Source: Bacteroidota bacterium (GTDB lineage: Bacteria > Bacteroidota > Ignavibacteria > Ignavibacteriales > Ignavibacteriaceae). From it: DNA of 5,115 nt. The stretch's first letter is position 1; each line of letters begins with the position of its first letter. The stretch spans positions 1 through 5,115 of the forward strand of contig JAJYIL010000276.1 in NCBI GenBank assembly GCA_021790055.1. Reading direction: 5' to 3'. The position numbers and the translations under genes are program-made. Below are positions 1-5,115 of the stretch, piece by piece. The notes below the pieces were generated by a model. The model had not been told where the DNA came from, did no database searches, and was given only the letters and a program-made list of their open reading frames with translations.

Positions 1-1
1 C

Positions 2-67
2 ATAAGCTGCCCGGATATTGAAAAGCGTGAAACAAAAAAGGAAAACAAAATAAAAGAAGTGCTTTAG
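2..67 (+). CDS. possible C-terminal end of an upstream gene (partial)
   Basis: Frame 2 is open from the window edge to a TAG at 65-67. It gives 21 residues rich in Lys and Glu, starting ISCPDIEKRE, which would suit a charged C-terminal tail. Frame 1 closes at 19-21 and frame 3 begins with a stop, so frame 2 is the longest of the three. A stem-loop at 74-92 just after the stop would suit a gene end. The piece is too short to identify, and it could be chance. The reverse strand also lacks stops over bases 1-60, so an oppositely oriented gene cannot be excluded. Confidence 0.2.
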   Translation: MSCPDIEKRETKKENKIKEVL

Positions 68-73
68 GTTTAT

Positions 74-92
74 CACGGGAGAATCTCTAGTG
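74..92 (+). terminator. weak terminator-like stem-loop
   Basis: CAC (74-76) pairs with GTG (90-92). After one G/A mismatch, GGAG (78-81) pairs with CTCT (85-88, including one G-T wobble) around an AAT loop. A T-rich stretch follows from 93. It lies 7 nt after the possible stop at 65-67, which suits termination of an upstream gene. The stem is short and the T-tract is interrupted, so this is tentative. Confidence 0.2.
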
Positions 93-153
93 TTATTGAA
101 ATTTTTATTGTTATACCACAAAATATAAAACTTAAATTTCAAATATCAGGTAA

Positions 154-178
154 ATTCCGACAATATTTTTGCCGGAAT
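154..178. repeat. imperfect inverted repeat in the kdsA leader
   Basis: ATTCCG (154-159) is the exact reverse complement of CGGAAT (173-178). After one A/C mismatch, CAA (161-163) can pair with TTG (169-171), leaving a 5-nt loop. The right half of the loop contains TATTTTTG (164-171), which fits the TAnnTTTG minus-7 consensus of Bacteroidetes promoters, but no convincing TTTG lies 19-21 nt upstream. It could be an operator or a chance hairpin. Confidence 0.25.
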
Positions 179-221
179 CACATCCAGCCGTAGATACTTT
201 CAGAGGCGTTTCGGGAAATAG

Positions 222-250
222 TTAATTAACAATTTGAAATTAGTTATATT
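222..250 (+). promoter_or_regulatory. candidate promoter for the kdsA cluster
   Basis: TATATT (245-250) matches five of six bases of the minus-10 consensus. TTAATT (222-227) lies 17 nt upstream but matches only three of six minus-35 bases. TATATTTA (245-252) also matches seven-eighths of the Bacteroidetes TAnnTTTG box. Transcription would start near 257, giving a leader of about 30 nt before the kdsA start. In such AT-rich DNA matches like these arise easily by chance. Confidence 0.25.
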
Positions 251-280
251 TAACGGCAGTAAAATTGAATTTAAGATAAC

Positions 281-284
281 AGGA
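281..284 (+). promoter_or_regulatory. Shine-Dalgarno sequence of kdsA
   Basis: AGGA lies 5 nt before the TTG at 290. The same frame has a stop at 272-274, and the first in-frame ATG (380) falls after the AGPC active-site motif. The TTG is therefore essentially the only workable start, and this site supports it. Confidence 0.6.
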
Positions 285-289
285 AAAAA

Positions 290-1111
290 TTGGTAGAAGT
301 TAACGATATCCAGATAGGTGAAGGAAAGCAATTCGTACTTATCGCCGGACCATGTGTAGTTGAAAATGAAAAACTGGTTATGGATACGGCAGATGCAATA
401 AAAAAGATTGCCGGTGAATTGAGTATCCCTTATGTTTTTAAATCAAGTTATAAGAAAGCGAACCGTACAAGTATAAATTCCTTTTCAGGAATAGGAGACA
501 GAGAAGCAATAGAGATTCTTTCAAAAGTAAAAAAGAATTTAAATCTTTCAATTCTTACCGACATTCATAATGAAGAGGATATTGAAAAAGTCAAAGGTAC
601 TGCGGACATTCTTCAAATACCGGCTTTTTTATCCAGGCAAACCGAACTACTTGTAGCTGCAGGTAAAAGCGGGAAGGCGATCAATATAAAAAAAGGACAG
701 TTCCTTGCGCCTGACGATATGAAACATGCCGCCGAAAAAATTTCTTCTACGGGAAATAAAAGAATTTTGCTTACCGAGCGCGGAACAACTTTCGGTTATC
801 ATAATCTTGTTGTAGATATGCGTTCATTTATAATAATGAAAGAGTTTGGATACCCGGTTGTTATGGACGCAACTCATTCGGTTCAGCTTCCGAGCAAAGG
901 AAATGAAAGCGGCGGTGAGCCCAGGTTTATTAAACCGCTTGCACGTGCTGCAGCAGCGGTTGGAATAGACGCTTTGTTTCTGGAAGTTCATCCAAACCCG
1001 AAAGAAGCCTTAAGCGATGCAGCAAGCCAGCTTCCGCTAAATGAGTTGAAAGATCTTCTAATCGAAATAAAGGCAATCGATAATATTGTTAAGCATAAAA
1101 TTAAAATTTAG
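290..1111 (+). CDS. kdsA: 3-deoxy-8-phosphooctulonate synthase (Kdo8P synthase), metal-dependent type
   Basis: The enzyme condenses phosphoenolpyruvate with D-arabinose 5-phosphate to give Kdo 8-phosphate, the first committed step to the LPS inner-core sugar Kdo. It acts in the cytoplasm. The 273-residue length is usual for this TIM-barrel family. Visible motifs are AGPC (19-22), KSSYKKANR (51-59) with the family KANR, TDIH (90-93), PAFLSRQTEL (111-120), DATH (193-196), LEVHPNP (231-237) and LSDAASQLPL (241-250). Cys22, His196, Glu232 and Asp243 match the four metal ligands of the metal-dependent class (as in Aquifex), where E. coli KdsA has Asn in place of the Cys. Translation starts at TTG: an in-frame stop lies just upstream, AGGA sits 5 nt before it, and the next Met (31) is past the active-site Cys. 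kdsD follows after 9 nt, so the two Kdo genes are probably co-transcribed and this is the head gene of the cluster. Confidence 0.97.
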   Translation: MVEVNDIQIGEGKQFVLIAGPCVVENEKLVMDTADAIKKIAGELSIPYVFKSSYKKANRTSINSFSGIGDREAIEILSKVKKNLNLSILTDIHNEEDIEKVKGTADILQIPAFLSRQTELLVAAGKSGKAINIKKGQFLAPDDMKHAAEKISSTGNKRILLTERGTTFGYHNLVVDMRSFIIMKEFGYPVVMDATHSVQLPSKGNESGGEPRFIKPLARAAAAVGIDALFLEVHPNPKEALSDAASQLPLNELKDLLIEIKAIDNIVKHKIKI

Positions 1112-1114
1112 AGG
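1111..1114 (+). promoter_or_regulatory. Shine-Dalgarno sequence of kdsD
   Basis: GAGG begins on the last base of the kdsA stop codon and lies 6 nt before the TTG at 1121. The kdsA stop is in the same frame as kdsD, so the start cannot lie further upstream. The first in-frame ATG (codon 51) would remove much of the SIS domain. This site therefore decides the TTG start. Confidence 0.7.
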
Positions 1115-1120
1115 ACAACA

Positions 1121-2098
1121 TTGACGGATAATGAAATAATTCAAAAGGGGAAAGAAGTAATTAGGATTGAATCTGAGGCTGTCGCGAACCTGGCAAACAG
1201 TATTGACGGAGAATTTACAAAAGCAGTAAACGTTATTTATGAAAGCACCGGCAGGGTTATTCTTACCGGCATGGGTAAATCGGGATTAATCGCTAGAAAA
1301 ATTGTTGCAACTCTTAATTCAACCGGAACCGCCGCAATTTTTTTGCATCCGACTGACGCCTTGCATGGCGACCTTGGGATGGTAAGAAAGGAAGACGTTG
1401 TAATCTTAATTTCGAAAAGCGGCAACACCGAAGAAATTCTTAATTTGCTTCCGATGTTAAAAAGGATGAAGGTTAAACTGATTGCGATGTCGGGAGTTAA
1501 AAGCTCCAGGCTTGGAAATGAGTGCGATATTTTTCTTAATATAGGAGTTAAAGAAGAAGCCTGCCCGCATGACCTCGCCCCAACCTCATCAACAACTGCT
1601 ACGCTTGCAATGGGAGACGCTCTGTCGGTTGCATTGCTTCAAAGGCGTGGATTTACTGCAGAGGATTTTGCCTTCTTTCATCCCGGCGGCAGCCTTGGAA
1701 AGAGGCTCTCACTGGAGATTAAAGAGATTATGATTCAAGGCGAAAGGATACCGAAAGTTAGTGTGGGCTCTTCTATCAAAGATGTAATACTCGAAATTAC
1801 ATCCAAGAGATTAGGTACTACTACCGTTATCAATAATGACGGTTCACTGACAGGTATAATTACGGACGGAGATTTGAGACGATTGCTTGAAAAGACTCTC
1901 GACATAAAAAATCTTACGGCTAAAGATATCATGACGCGCAATCCAAAGGTGATGAAAGAAAATTACCTGGCATCGTTTGCGCTTCAGCAGATGGAAAATT
2001 TTAAGATTACCGCCATGATTATAATCGACGATTCAAATCGTCCAATCGGAATTATTCACCTTCATGATTTAATCAATCTTGGTCTCAGCCAAAGATGA
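1121..2098 (+). CDS. kdsD: arabinose-5-phosphate isomerase (SIS domain plus two CBS domains)
   Basis: It interconverts D-ribulose 5-phosphate and D-arabinose 5-phosphate, supplying the substrate of KdsA. At 325 residues it is close to E. coli KdsD (328). The N-terminal sugar-isomerase (SIS) domain covers about 35-175, with GMGKSG (50-55), HPTDALHGDLGM (76-87), SKSGNTEE (98-105), EEACP (145-149) and APTSSTTATLAMGDAL (153-168). Lys53, Glu105, Glu146 and His187 (in FFHPGG) align with the catalytic residues Lys59, Glu111, Glu152 and His193 of E. coli KdsD, all shifted by six. Two CBS domains follow (about 203-262 and 269-325), with TDGDLRR (248-254) and a terminal HLHDL (313-317). The paralogues KpsF and GutQ share this architecture and cannot be excluded by sequence, but the position between kdsA and the lpt genes favours KdsD. 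Its TGA overlaps the lptC start as ATGA, suggesting translational coupling. Confidence 0.95.
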   Translation: MTDNEIIQKGKEVIRIESEAVANLANSIDGEFTKAVNVIYESTGRVILTGMGKSGLIARKIVATLNSTGTAAIFLHPTDALHGDLGMVRKEDVVILISKSGNTEEILNLLPMLKRMKVKLIAMSGVKSSRLGNECDIFLNIGVKEEACPHDLAPTSSTTATLAMGDALSVALLQRRGFTAEDFAFFHPGGSLGKRLSLEIKEIMIQGERIPKVSVGSSIKDVILEITSKRLGTTTVINNDGSLTGIITDGDLRRLLEKTLDIKNLTAKDIMTRNPKVMKENYLASFALQQMENFKITAMIIIDDSNRPIGIIHLHDLINLGLSQR

Positions 2099-2655
2099 AA
2101 TTCTATGTCTTCATTATATTCTTATTCTTTGCGGCGGGCTGCAGTGAAGAGAAGGTACAGCCGTCGGTAAACACCTCGCTTCAAATATCAAAATTGCCGG
2201 CGCAGGAAAGCTGGGATGATACCGTCTTCTTCAGCGACTCGGGCAATACTAAGGCTATCCTTTATGCTAAGCATTTAAAAATGTATGATTCGCCGCAAGA
2301 AACTTTGCTTGATACTATCACTGTAAAATTCTTTAATCCTGCCGGACAGCAGACAACGACTCTTACTTCCAACAAAGGCAAGGTTAATGATTTAACGAAA
2401 GATCTTTATGCGATAGACAGCGTAGTTGCGGTGAACGACAGCGGGGTTACCCTAAGAACACAGGAATTGATGTGGAAAAATAAGGACAGGAAGATTGTAT
2501 CCGATAAGTTTGTCACAATCACTTCGCCCAAGGAAAGAGTGCAAGGCTTTGGTTTTAAGTCGGATGAAAGTCTTAAGAATTACACTATCTATAATATAAC
2601 TTATGTTACACGATTGGACACCACGAACAATTCAAAATTAAAAAATAAAAATTAA
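2095..2655 (+). CDS. lptC: LPS export periplasmic protein LptC, lipoprotein form
   Basis: LptC takes LPS from the LptB2FG extractor and passes it to LptA. The 186-residue length is typical (E. coli 191). Residues 1-16 form a lipoprotein signal peptide: Lys2, a hydrophobic stretch (3-14), then AAGC with Cys16 as the likely lipidated residue, followed by SEEK. E. coli LptC has a transmembrane helix here instead. The rest is a beta-rich jellyroll-like domain. The best family signature is the C-terminal part: LRTQELMWKNKDRKIVSDKF (120-139), then GFGFKSDESL (151-160), matching the LptC pattern GxGFxSDxxL. The tail (175-186) is polar, rich in Asn and Lys. The ATG overlaps the kdsD stop and has no clear Shine-Dalgarno sequence of its own, so reinitiation after kdsD is likely. 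The assignment is supported by the OstA-like gene and lptB downstream. Overall similarity in this family is low, so it rests on motif plus context. Confidence 0.85.
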   Translation: MKFYVFIIFLFFAAGCSEEKVQPSVNTSLQISKLPAQESWDDTVFFSDSGNTKAILYAKHLKMYDSPQETLLDTITVKFFNPAGQQTTTLTSNKGKVNDLTKDLYAIDSVVAVNDSGVTLRTQELMWKNKDRKIVSDKFVTITSPKERVQGFGFKSDESLKNYTIYNITYVTRLDTTNNSKLKNKN

Positions 2656-2696
2656 ATATTACCGGTTAGATATTTTATGTATTTGCCTAATATGAT

Positions 2697-4184
2697 ATGG
2701 AATTTCAGATAGAAATAAAAAATAAAATCATTTTTATCGTCGCTTTTTTATTTCTTGCCGGCTCTAATATTTTTGCACAACAGCAGGATTTAATGGAAGT
2801 AACCGGAAGCAGGGGAGTATATTCTACCGTTAACGGAGAGATGATGCAAGAAGTATTTGCGCCGGTTGTGATTACTCAAGGCAATGTAAGAATAACTTGC
2901 GACCACGCCATCAGGTATATTTCCAGAAATGTTGCAGAACTTATCGGCAACGTTGTTGCCACGCAAGACACTCTTACTATTACAACATCGCATGGATATT
3001 ATTACGGCGATGAAAGAAAGGCAGAATCAAATTCCGGCGTCGAATTGAATGATAAGAAAGTTGTTCTTACCGCGGACTCGGGGAATTATTACTTCAACGA
3101 AGAAAAAGCTGTCTTTAGAAGCAACGTTAAGCTTGTAGATACGTCTTCAACTCTAACTTCGAATCAGCTTGTTTATTACAAGAATACCGGCAAAGCGATT
3201 GCAACAGGGAACGTAAAGATTGTTGAATCGAAAGATATAATACAGGCAGACAGTCTTATACACTTTAGAGATTCCAGAATTACGTATGCAGACAGCCGTG
3301 TCCGCATTAGCAATTCGGCAAACAATTCTATTATATATGGCGGGCATCTTGAAGATTACCCGGCAAAATTTTACACGCTCATCACCAAGAATCCTCTTTT
3401 TATCCAGATAGATTCTTCATATATTCAGAGAATAGATACGGAAAAAGTTTCCGGCAGTCTTGATACATCGTTAGTACTTCAACTTGATACCCTTGTAATT
3501 AGGTCCCTCAGAATGGAAGCTTACCGCGACACTATAAATATCTTTAAGGCTGAAGATTCTGTTAGGATTGTAAGAGGAGCTTTTGCTTCAAGAAATGATT
3601 ACACCGAATATTTCAGGAACAAAGGTGAAATAGTGACCGTGAAGCAAGGCGAAAATGCAAAGCTGCCGATAATTTGGTATGATAATTCCCAGCTTACCGG
3701 CGACTCTGTCTTAATATTTCTTAAGGAAAATAAAATTAAGCTGCTTGATGTTAATGGGGATGCTTTTATTCTTTCACAGGATGAAAAGTATAAAGACCGG
3801 TTTAACCAAATTTCCGGGAGTAGAGTTAAGATCCATTTCGGCGATGATGGAATTGAGGAAACTGATGTTTACGGCGGCGTGCATAGTATCTATTATTTAT
3901 TTGAGGATAATGAACCGAATGGATTAACCAAGTCCTCTTCGGAGTCGGCAAAGATTTTATTCGAGAATAAAAAAGTCAGCGCGGTTAAATTATACGGGAC
4001 TCCGACAAGCGAATATTATCCTGAAAAGGAAGTAGCAGGTGAGGAGCTTTCATTTACCCTGCCAGGTTTTTTTATTCGTAAAAATCGCCCGGCGAAAAAA
4101 GAACTGCTGGGAAGTACTTTTAACTTCGGCAAAGCGGCGGCAATGAAAAAGAAGACTGCATTTAATTCGCCGGGAATAAGATAG
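2697..4184 (+). CDS. lptA: long OstA/LptA-like periplasmic LPS transport protein
   Basis: Probably the periplasmic bridge protein that carries LPS from LptC towards the outer membrane. A Sec signal peptide is clear: Lys8 and Lys10, hydrophobic core 11-22, and a likely cut after IFA (25-27) leaving QQQD. The mature protein shows a roughly 30-residue OstA-type repeat, with elements such as QGNVRITCDHAIRYI (61-75), LTADSGNYYFNEEKAVF (124-140), LTSNQLVYYKNTGKAIATGN (153-172) and LTGDSVLIFLKENKIKLLDV (333-352). These resemble the stacked beta strands of LptA and the LptD N-terminal domain. At 495 residues it is far longer than E. coli LptA (185), as is usual for OstA-like proteins of Bacteroidetes and relatives. 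It is too short for, and lacks, an LptD barrel. The tail (460-495) is basic and outside the repeats. The ATG has no Shine-Dalgarno sequence, but an in-frame stop at 2688-2690 leaves no earlier start and the next Met (33) is past the signal peptide. The symbol lptA is by position and domain type. Confidence 0.85.
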   Translation: MEFQIEIKNKIIFIVAFLFLAGSNIFAQQQDLMEVTGSRGVYSTVNGEMMQEVFAPVVITQGNVRITCDHAIRYISRNVAELIGNVVATQDTLTITTSHGYYYGDERKAESNSGVELNDKKVVLTADSGNYYFNEEKAVFRSNVKLVDTSSTLTSNQLVYYKNTGKAIATGNVKIVESKDIIQADSLIHFRDSRITYADSRVRISNSANNSIIYGGHLEDYPAKFYTLITKNPLFIQIDSSYIQRIDTEKVSGSLDTSLVLQLDTLVIRSLRMEAYRDTINIFKAEDSVRIVRGAFASRNDYTEYFRNKGEIVTVKQGENAKLPIIWYDNSQLTGDSVLIFLKENKIKLLDVNGDAFILSQDEKYKDRFNQISGSRVKIHFGDDGIEETDVYGGVHSIYYLFEDNEPNGLTKSSSESAKILFENKKVSAVKLYGTPTSEYYPEKEVAGEELSFTLPGFFIRKNRPAKKELLGSTFNFGKAAAMKKKTAFNSPGIR

Positions 4185-4226
4185 CGTCCTCACCCTGCTC
4201 TCCCAAAGAGAGAGGGTTCGCCGGGA
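4166..4226 (+). repeat. pair of 10-bp direct repeats flanking the lptA end
   Basis: TTCGCCGGGA occurs at 4166-4175, inside the last codons of the OstA-like gene, and again at 4217-4226, inside the intergenic palindrome. The copies are 51 bp apart. An exact 10-bp match this close is unlikely by chance in AT-rich DNA. It may reflect a local duplication, or insertion of the palindromic element next to a matching sequence. Confidence 0.5.
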
Positions 4227-4233
4227 GTGAGGA
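4187..4233. repeat. REP/MITE-like nested palindrome between lptA and lptB
   Basis: Outer arms TCCTCAC (4187-4193) and GTGAGGA (4227-4233) are exact reverse complements. Inside, CTCTC (4198-4202) pairs with GAGAG (4208-4212) around a CCAAA loop, and CCCT (4193-4196) can extend the stem with AGGG (4213-4216) past a bulged G. It is visibly more GC-rich than its surroundings. The pattern CCTCACCC, CTCTCCC, GAGAGGG, GTGAGG is that of short dispersed intergenic palindromes known from many bacterial genomes. As RNA it would form a strong structure just after the lptA stop, and could stabilise the upstream mRNA or reduce read-through into lptB. There is no T-tract, so it is not a classic terminator. 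Confidence 0.6.
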
Positions 4234-4297
4234 TAATAAGTCAAAAAGCCAAATAGAAAAAAAATGTATTTGTAAATAGATTATCATTAAAGAAAAA

Positions 4298-5035
4298 ATG
4301 GAATCAACAACTTTAAGAAGCGAAGATCTAGTTAAGATTTATAAGAAGCGCGTAGTTGTTAACAAAGCTTCTATAAAAGTATCCAAGGGAGAAATTGTCG
4401 GACTGCTTGGACCAAATGGCGCCGGCAAGACAACAACTTTTTACATGATAGTTGGAATGATCCGACCGGATAAGGGGAAAGTATTCTTTGATGAAAAAGA
4501 AATTACTCACGAGCCGATGTTTAAGCGCGCAAGAATGGGCATCGGGTATCTGCCGCAGGAAGCTTCTGTTTTCAGAAGGCTTTCTGTCGAAGACAATTTG
4601 ACGGCTGTCCTTGAGTTGACAAAGCTTGACGCTAAAGAAAGAAAGGAAAAGTGTGAAAGGCTGCTTGAAGATTTAAGCATTACTCAAATTAGAAAAAGCA
4701 AAGGCTACCAGCTTAGCGGGGGCGAGAGAAGACGAACTGAAATTGCGCGGGCGCTTGCTACCGATCCGAGCTTTATACTTCTTGATGAGCCGTTTGCCGG
4801 TGTCGATCCCATTGCCGTGGAAGACATTATGCAGATTGTTGCCAACCTTAAAAACCGCGGCATCGGCGTTTTGATTACAGACCACAATGTTCATGAGACC
4901 TTAAGCATCGTTGATAACGCTTACATCCTTATCAACGGGATTATATTCAAGCAGGGGAAAGCGATTGAGCTTGCAGAAGATGCTGAAGTCAGGAAGTTAT
5001 ATTTAGGTGAAAAGTTTAAGCTTGACAGATATTAA
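4298..5035 (+). CDS. lptB: LPS export ABC transporter ATP-binding protein LptB
   Basis: This is the cytoplasmic ATPase that powers LPS extraction from the inner membrane with LptF and LptG. The 245-residue length is normal. Walker A is GPNGAGKTT (38-46, Lys44). The Q-loop is in GYLPQEASVFRRLSV (83-97, Gln87), a stretch highly typical of LptB; Phe92 aligns with E. coli Phe90, which contacts LptF/G. The ABC signature is LSGGERRR (139-146), the RRR form marking LptB rather than other ABC ATPases. Walker B is ILLDEPFAGVDP (160-171) with catalytic Glu164, and the H-loop is ITDHNV (193-198, His196). The C-terminus YLGEKFKL (235-242) matches the LptB family end. An in-frame TAG at 4277-4279 precedes the ATG, so this start is firm, although only a weak AAAGAAAAA lies before it. 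The 113-nt gap with the palindrome separates it from lptA; it may be read through or have its own promoter. lptF and lptG are not in the window. Confidence 0.97.
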   Translation: MESTTLRSEDLVKIYKKRVVVNKASIKVSKGEIVGLLGPNGAGKTTTFYMIVGMIRPDKGKVFFDEKEITHEPMFKRARMGIGYLPQEASVFRRLSVEDNLTAVLELTKLDAKERKEKCERLLEDLSITQIRKSKGYQLSGGERRRTEIARALATDPSFILLDEPFAGVDPIAVEDIMQIVANLKNRGIGVLITDHNVHETLSIVDNAYILINGIIFKQGKAIELAEDAEVRKLYLGEKFKLDRY

Positions 5036-5079
5036 ATTTGAAATCTTAATTAGGCAATTACCGGTATTCATCAGCAACT

Positions 5080-5115
5080 ATGACATTCCCAAAATTCTAT
5101 TTTAAAAAAGAATTA
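5080..5115 (+). CDS. possible start of a downstream gene (partial)
   Basis: An ATG at 5080 opens a frame that runs to the window edge and gives MTFPKFYFKKEL. An in-frame TAA at 5047-5049 precedes it. There is no Shine-Dalgarno sequence, but lptA and lptB here also lack strong ones. It lies 44 nt after lptB on the same strand. Twelve open codons are weak evidence and the product cannot be identified. Confidence 0.3.
   Translation, partial: MTFPKFYFKKEL

Larger units (their letters stand above)
68..289. other. non-coding leader region upstream of kdsA
   Basis: This stretch is very AT-rich. It has no ATG on the + strand, and on the reverse strand the ATG at 183-181 is followed at once by a stop. 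I see no tRNA, no recognisable riboswitch and no repeat array. It holds two small stem-loops (74-92 and 154-178), a perfect 10-bp palindrome GTTAATTAAC at 221-230 and a weak promoter-like pair at 222-250. It most likely carries the promoter of the cluster. Confidence 0.6.

Noticed and set aside
2658..2666. 9-mer ATTACCGGT in the lptC-lptA gap, repeated at 5057-5065 after lptB
   Set aside because: The core ACCGGT is self-complementary and related TTACCGG strings occur in the coding regions, so two copies are weak evidence of a shared regulatory site.
2656..2696. Short reading frame MYLPNMIWNFR from the ATG at 2677 just before lptA
   Set aside because: Only 11 codons, no ribosome site, and it ends inside lptA; there is no sign that it is a leader peptide.
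3745..3927. 60-codon + strand frame inside lptA
   Set aside because: It lies wholly within the well-supported OstA repeat frame, has no start signal, and its composition is rich in Met and Ile without any motif.
2697..4184. Possible LptD (outer-membrane LPS translocon) instead of an LptA-type protein
   Set aside because: At 495 residues with repeats nearly to the end, there is no room for the large C-terminal beta-barrel or the LptD cysteine pattern.
4050..4244. Open frame of 64 codons on the minus strand over the lptA end and the gap
   Set aside because: It lies antisense to the clear lptA frame, and its start lies in the palindromic repeat. Its LSLWESRVRT stretch is what such repeats yield when translated by chance.
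4265..4287. Promoter for lptB (TGTATTTG at 4265-4272 or TATCAT at 4282-4287)
   Set aside because: Neither box has an upstream partner at the right spacing; the flanking DNA is simply A-rich.
4673..4894. Minus-strand frames of 60-73 codons opposite lptB
   Set aside because: They mirror the conserved ABC signature and Walker B region of lptB and carry no family motif; the forward frame explains the DNA.
1..5115. CRISPR array, tRNA, rRNA, transposase, toxin-antitoxin or phage genes
   Set aside because: No regularly spaced repeats, tRNA-like cloverleaf or matching protein motifs were seen; apart from short gaps the window is filled by five envelope genes.

Overview
This window is a compact, one-directional gene cluster for lipopolysaccharide (LPS) Kdo precursor synthesis and LPS export. 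All five complete genes are on the + strand: kdsA, kdsD, an lptC-like gene, a long lptA/OstA-like gene, and lptB. The DNA is AT-rich (about 40% GC by eye, not counted). Several traits point to a Gram-negative of the Bacteroidetes/Chlorobi/Ignavibacteria (FCB) group: proteins rich in Lys, Asn and Ile, TTG starts, weak or absent Shine-Dalgarno sequences before some ATG genes, a lipoprotein-type LptC, and an OstA protein of about 500 residues. The gene order recalls green sulfur bacteria and Ignavibacteria. That placement is inference, not a search result.

Layout. Bases 1-289 are mostly non-coding. They may hold the last residues of an upstream gene (stop at 65-67), two small stem-loops and a weak candidate promoter. 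kdsA (290-1111) and kdsD (1121-2098) are 9 nt apart, and both use TTG starts behind visible Shine-Dalgarno sequences. kdsD and lptC (2095-2655) overlap in an ATGA. A 41-nt gap precedes the OstA-like gene (2697-4184). The 113-nt gap before lptB (4298-5035) holds a nested palindrome that looks like a dispersed REP/MITE-type repeat. The last 80 bases may hold the start of another gene (ATG at 5080).

How the genes work together. KdsD makes D-arabinose 5-phosphate from D-ribulose 5-phosphate. KdsA condenses it with phosphoenolpyruvate to Kdo 8-phosphate, the precursor of the inner-core sugar Kdo. LptB is the ATPase of the LPS extractor LptB2FG. LptC and the LptA/OstA protein are the periplasmic parts that carry LPS to the outer membrane. 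kdsC (Kdo8P phosphatase), lptF, lptG and lptD are not in the window.

No novel system is evident; this is core envelope biology. The points worth a second look are the lipoprotein form of LptC, the roughly 30-residue repeats through almost the whole OstA-like protein, the nested palindrome with a 10-bp direct repeat at the lptA end, and the absence of kdsC between kdsD and lptC.
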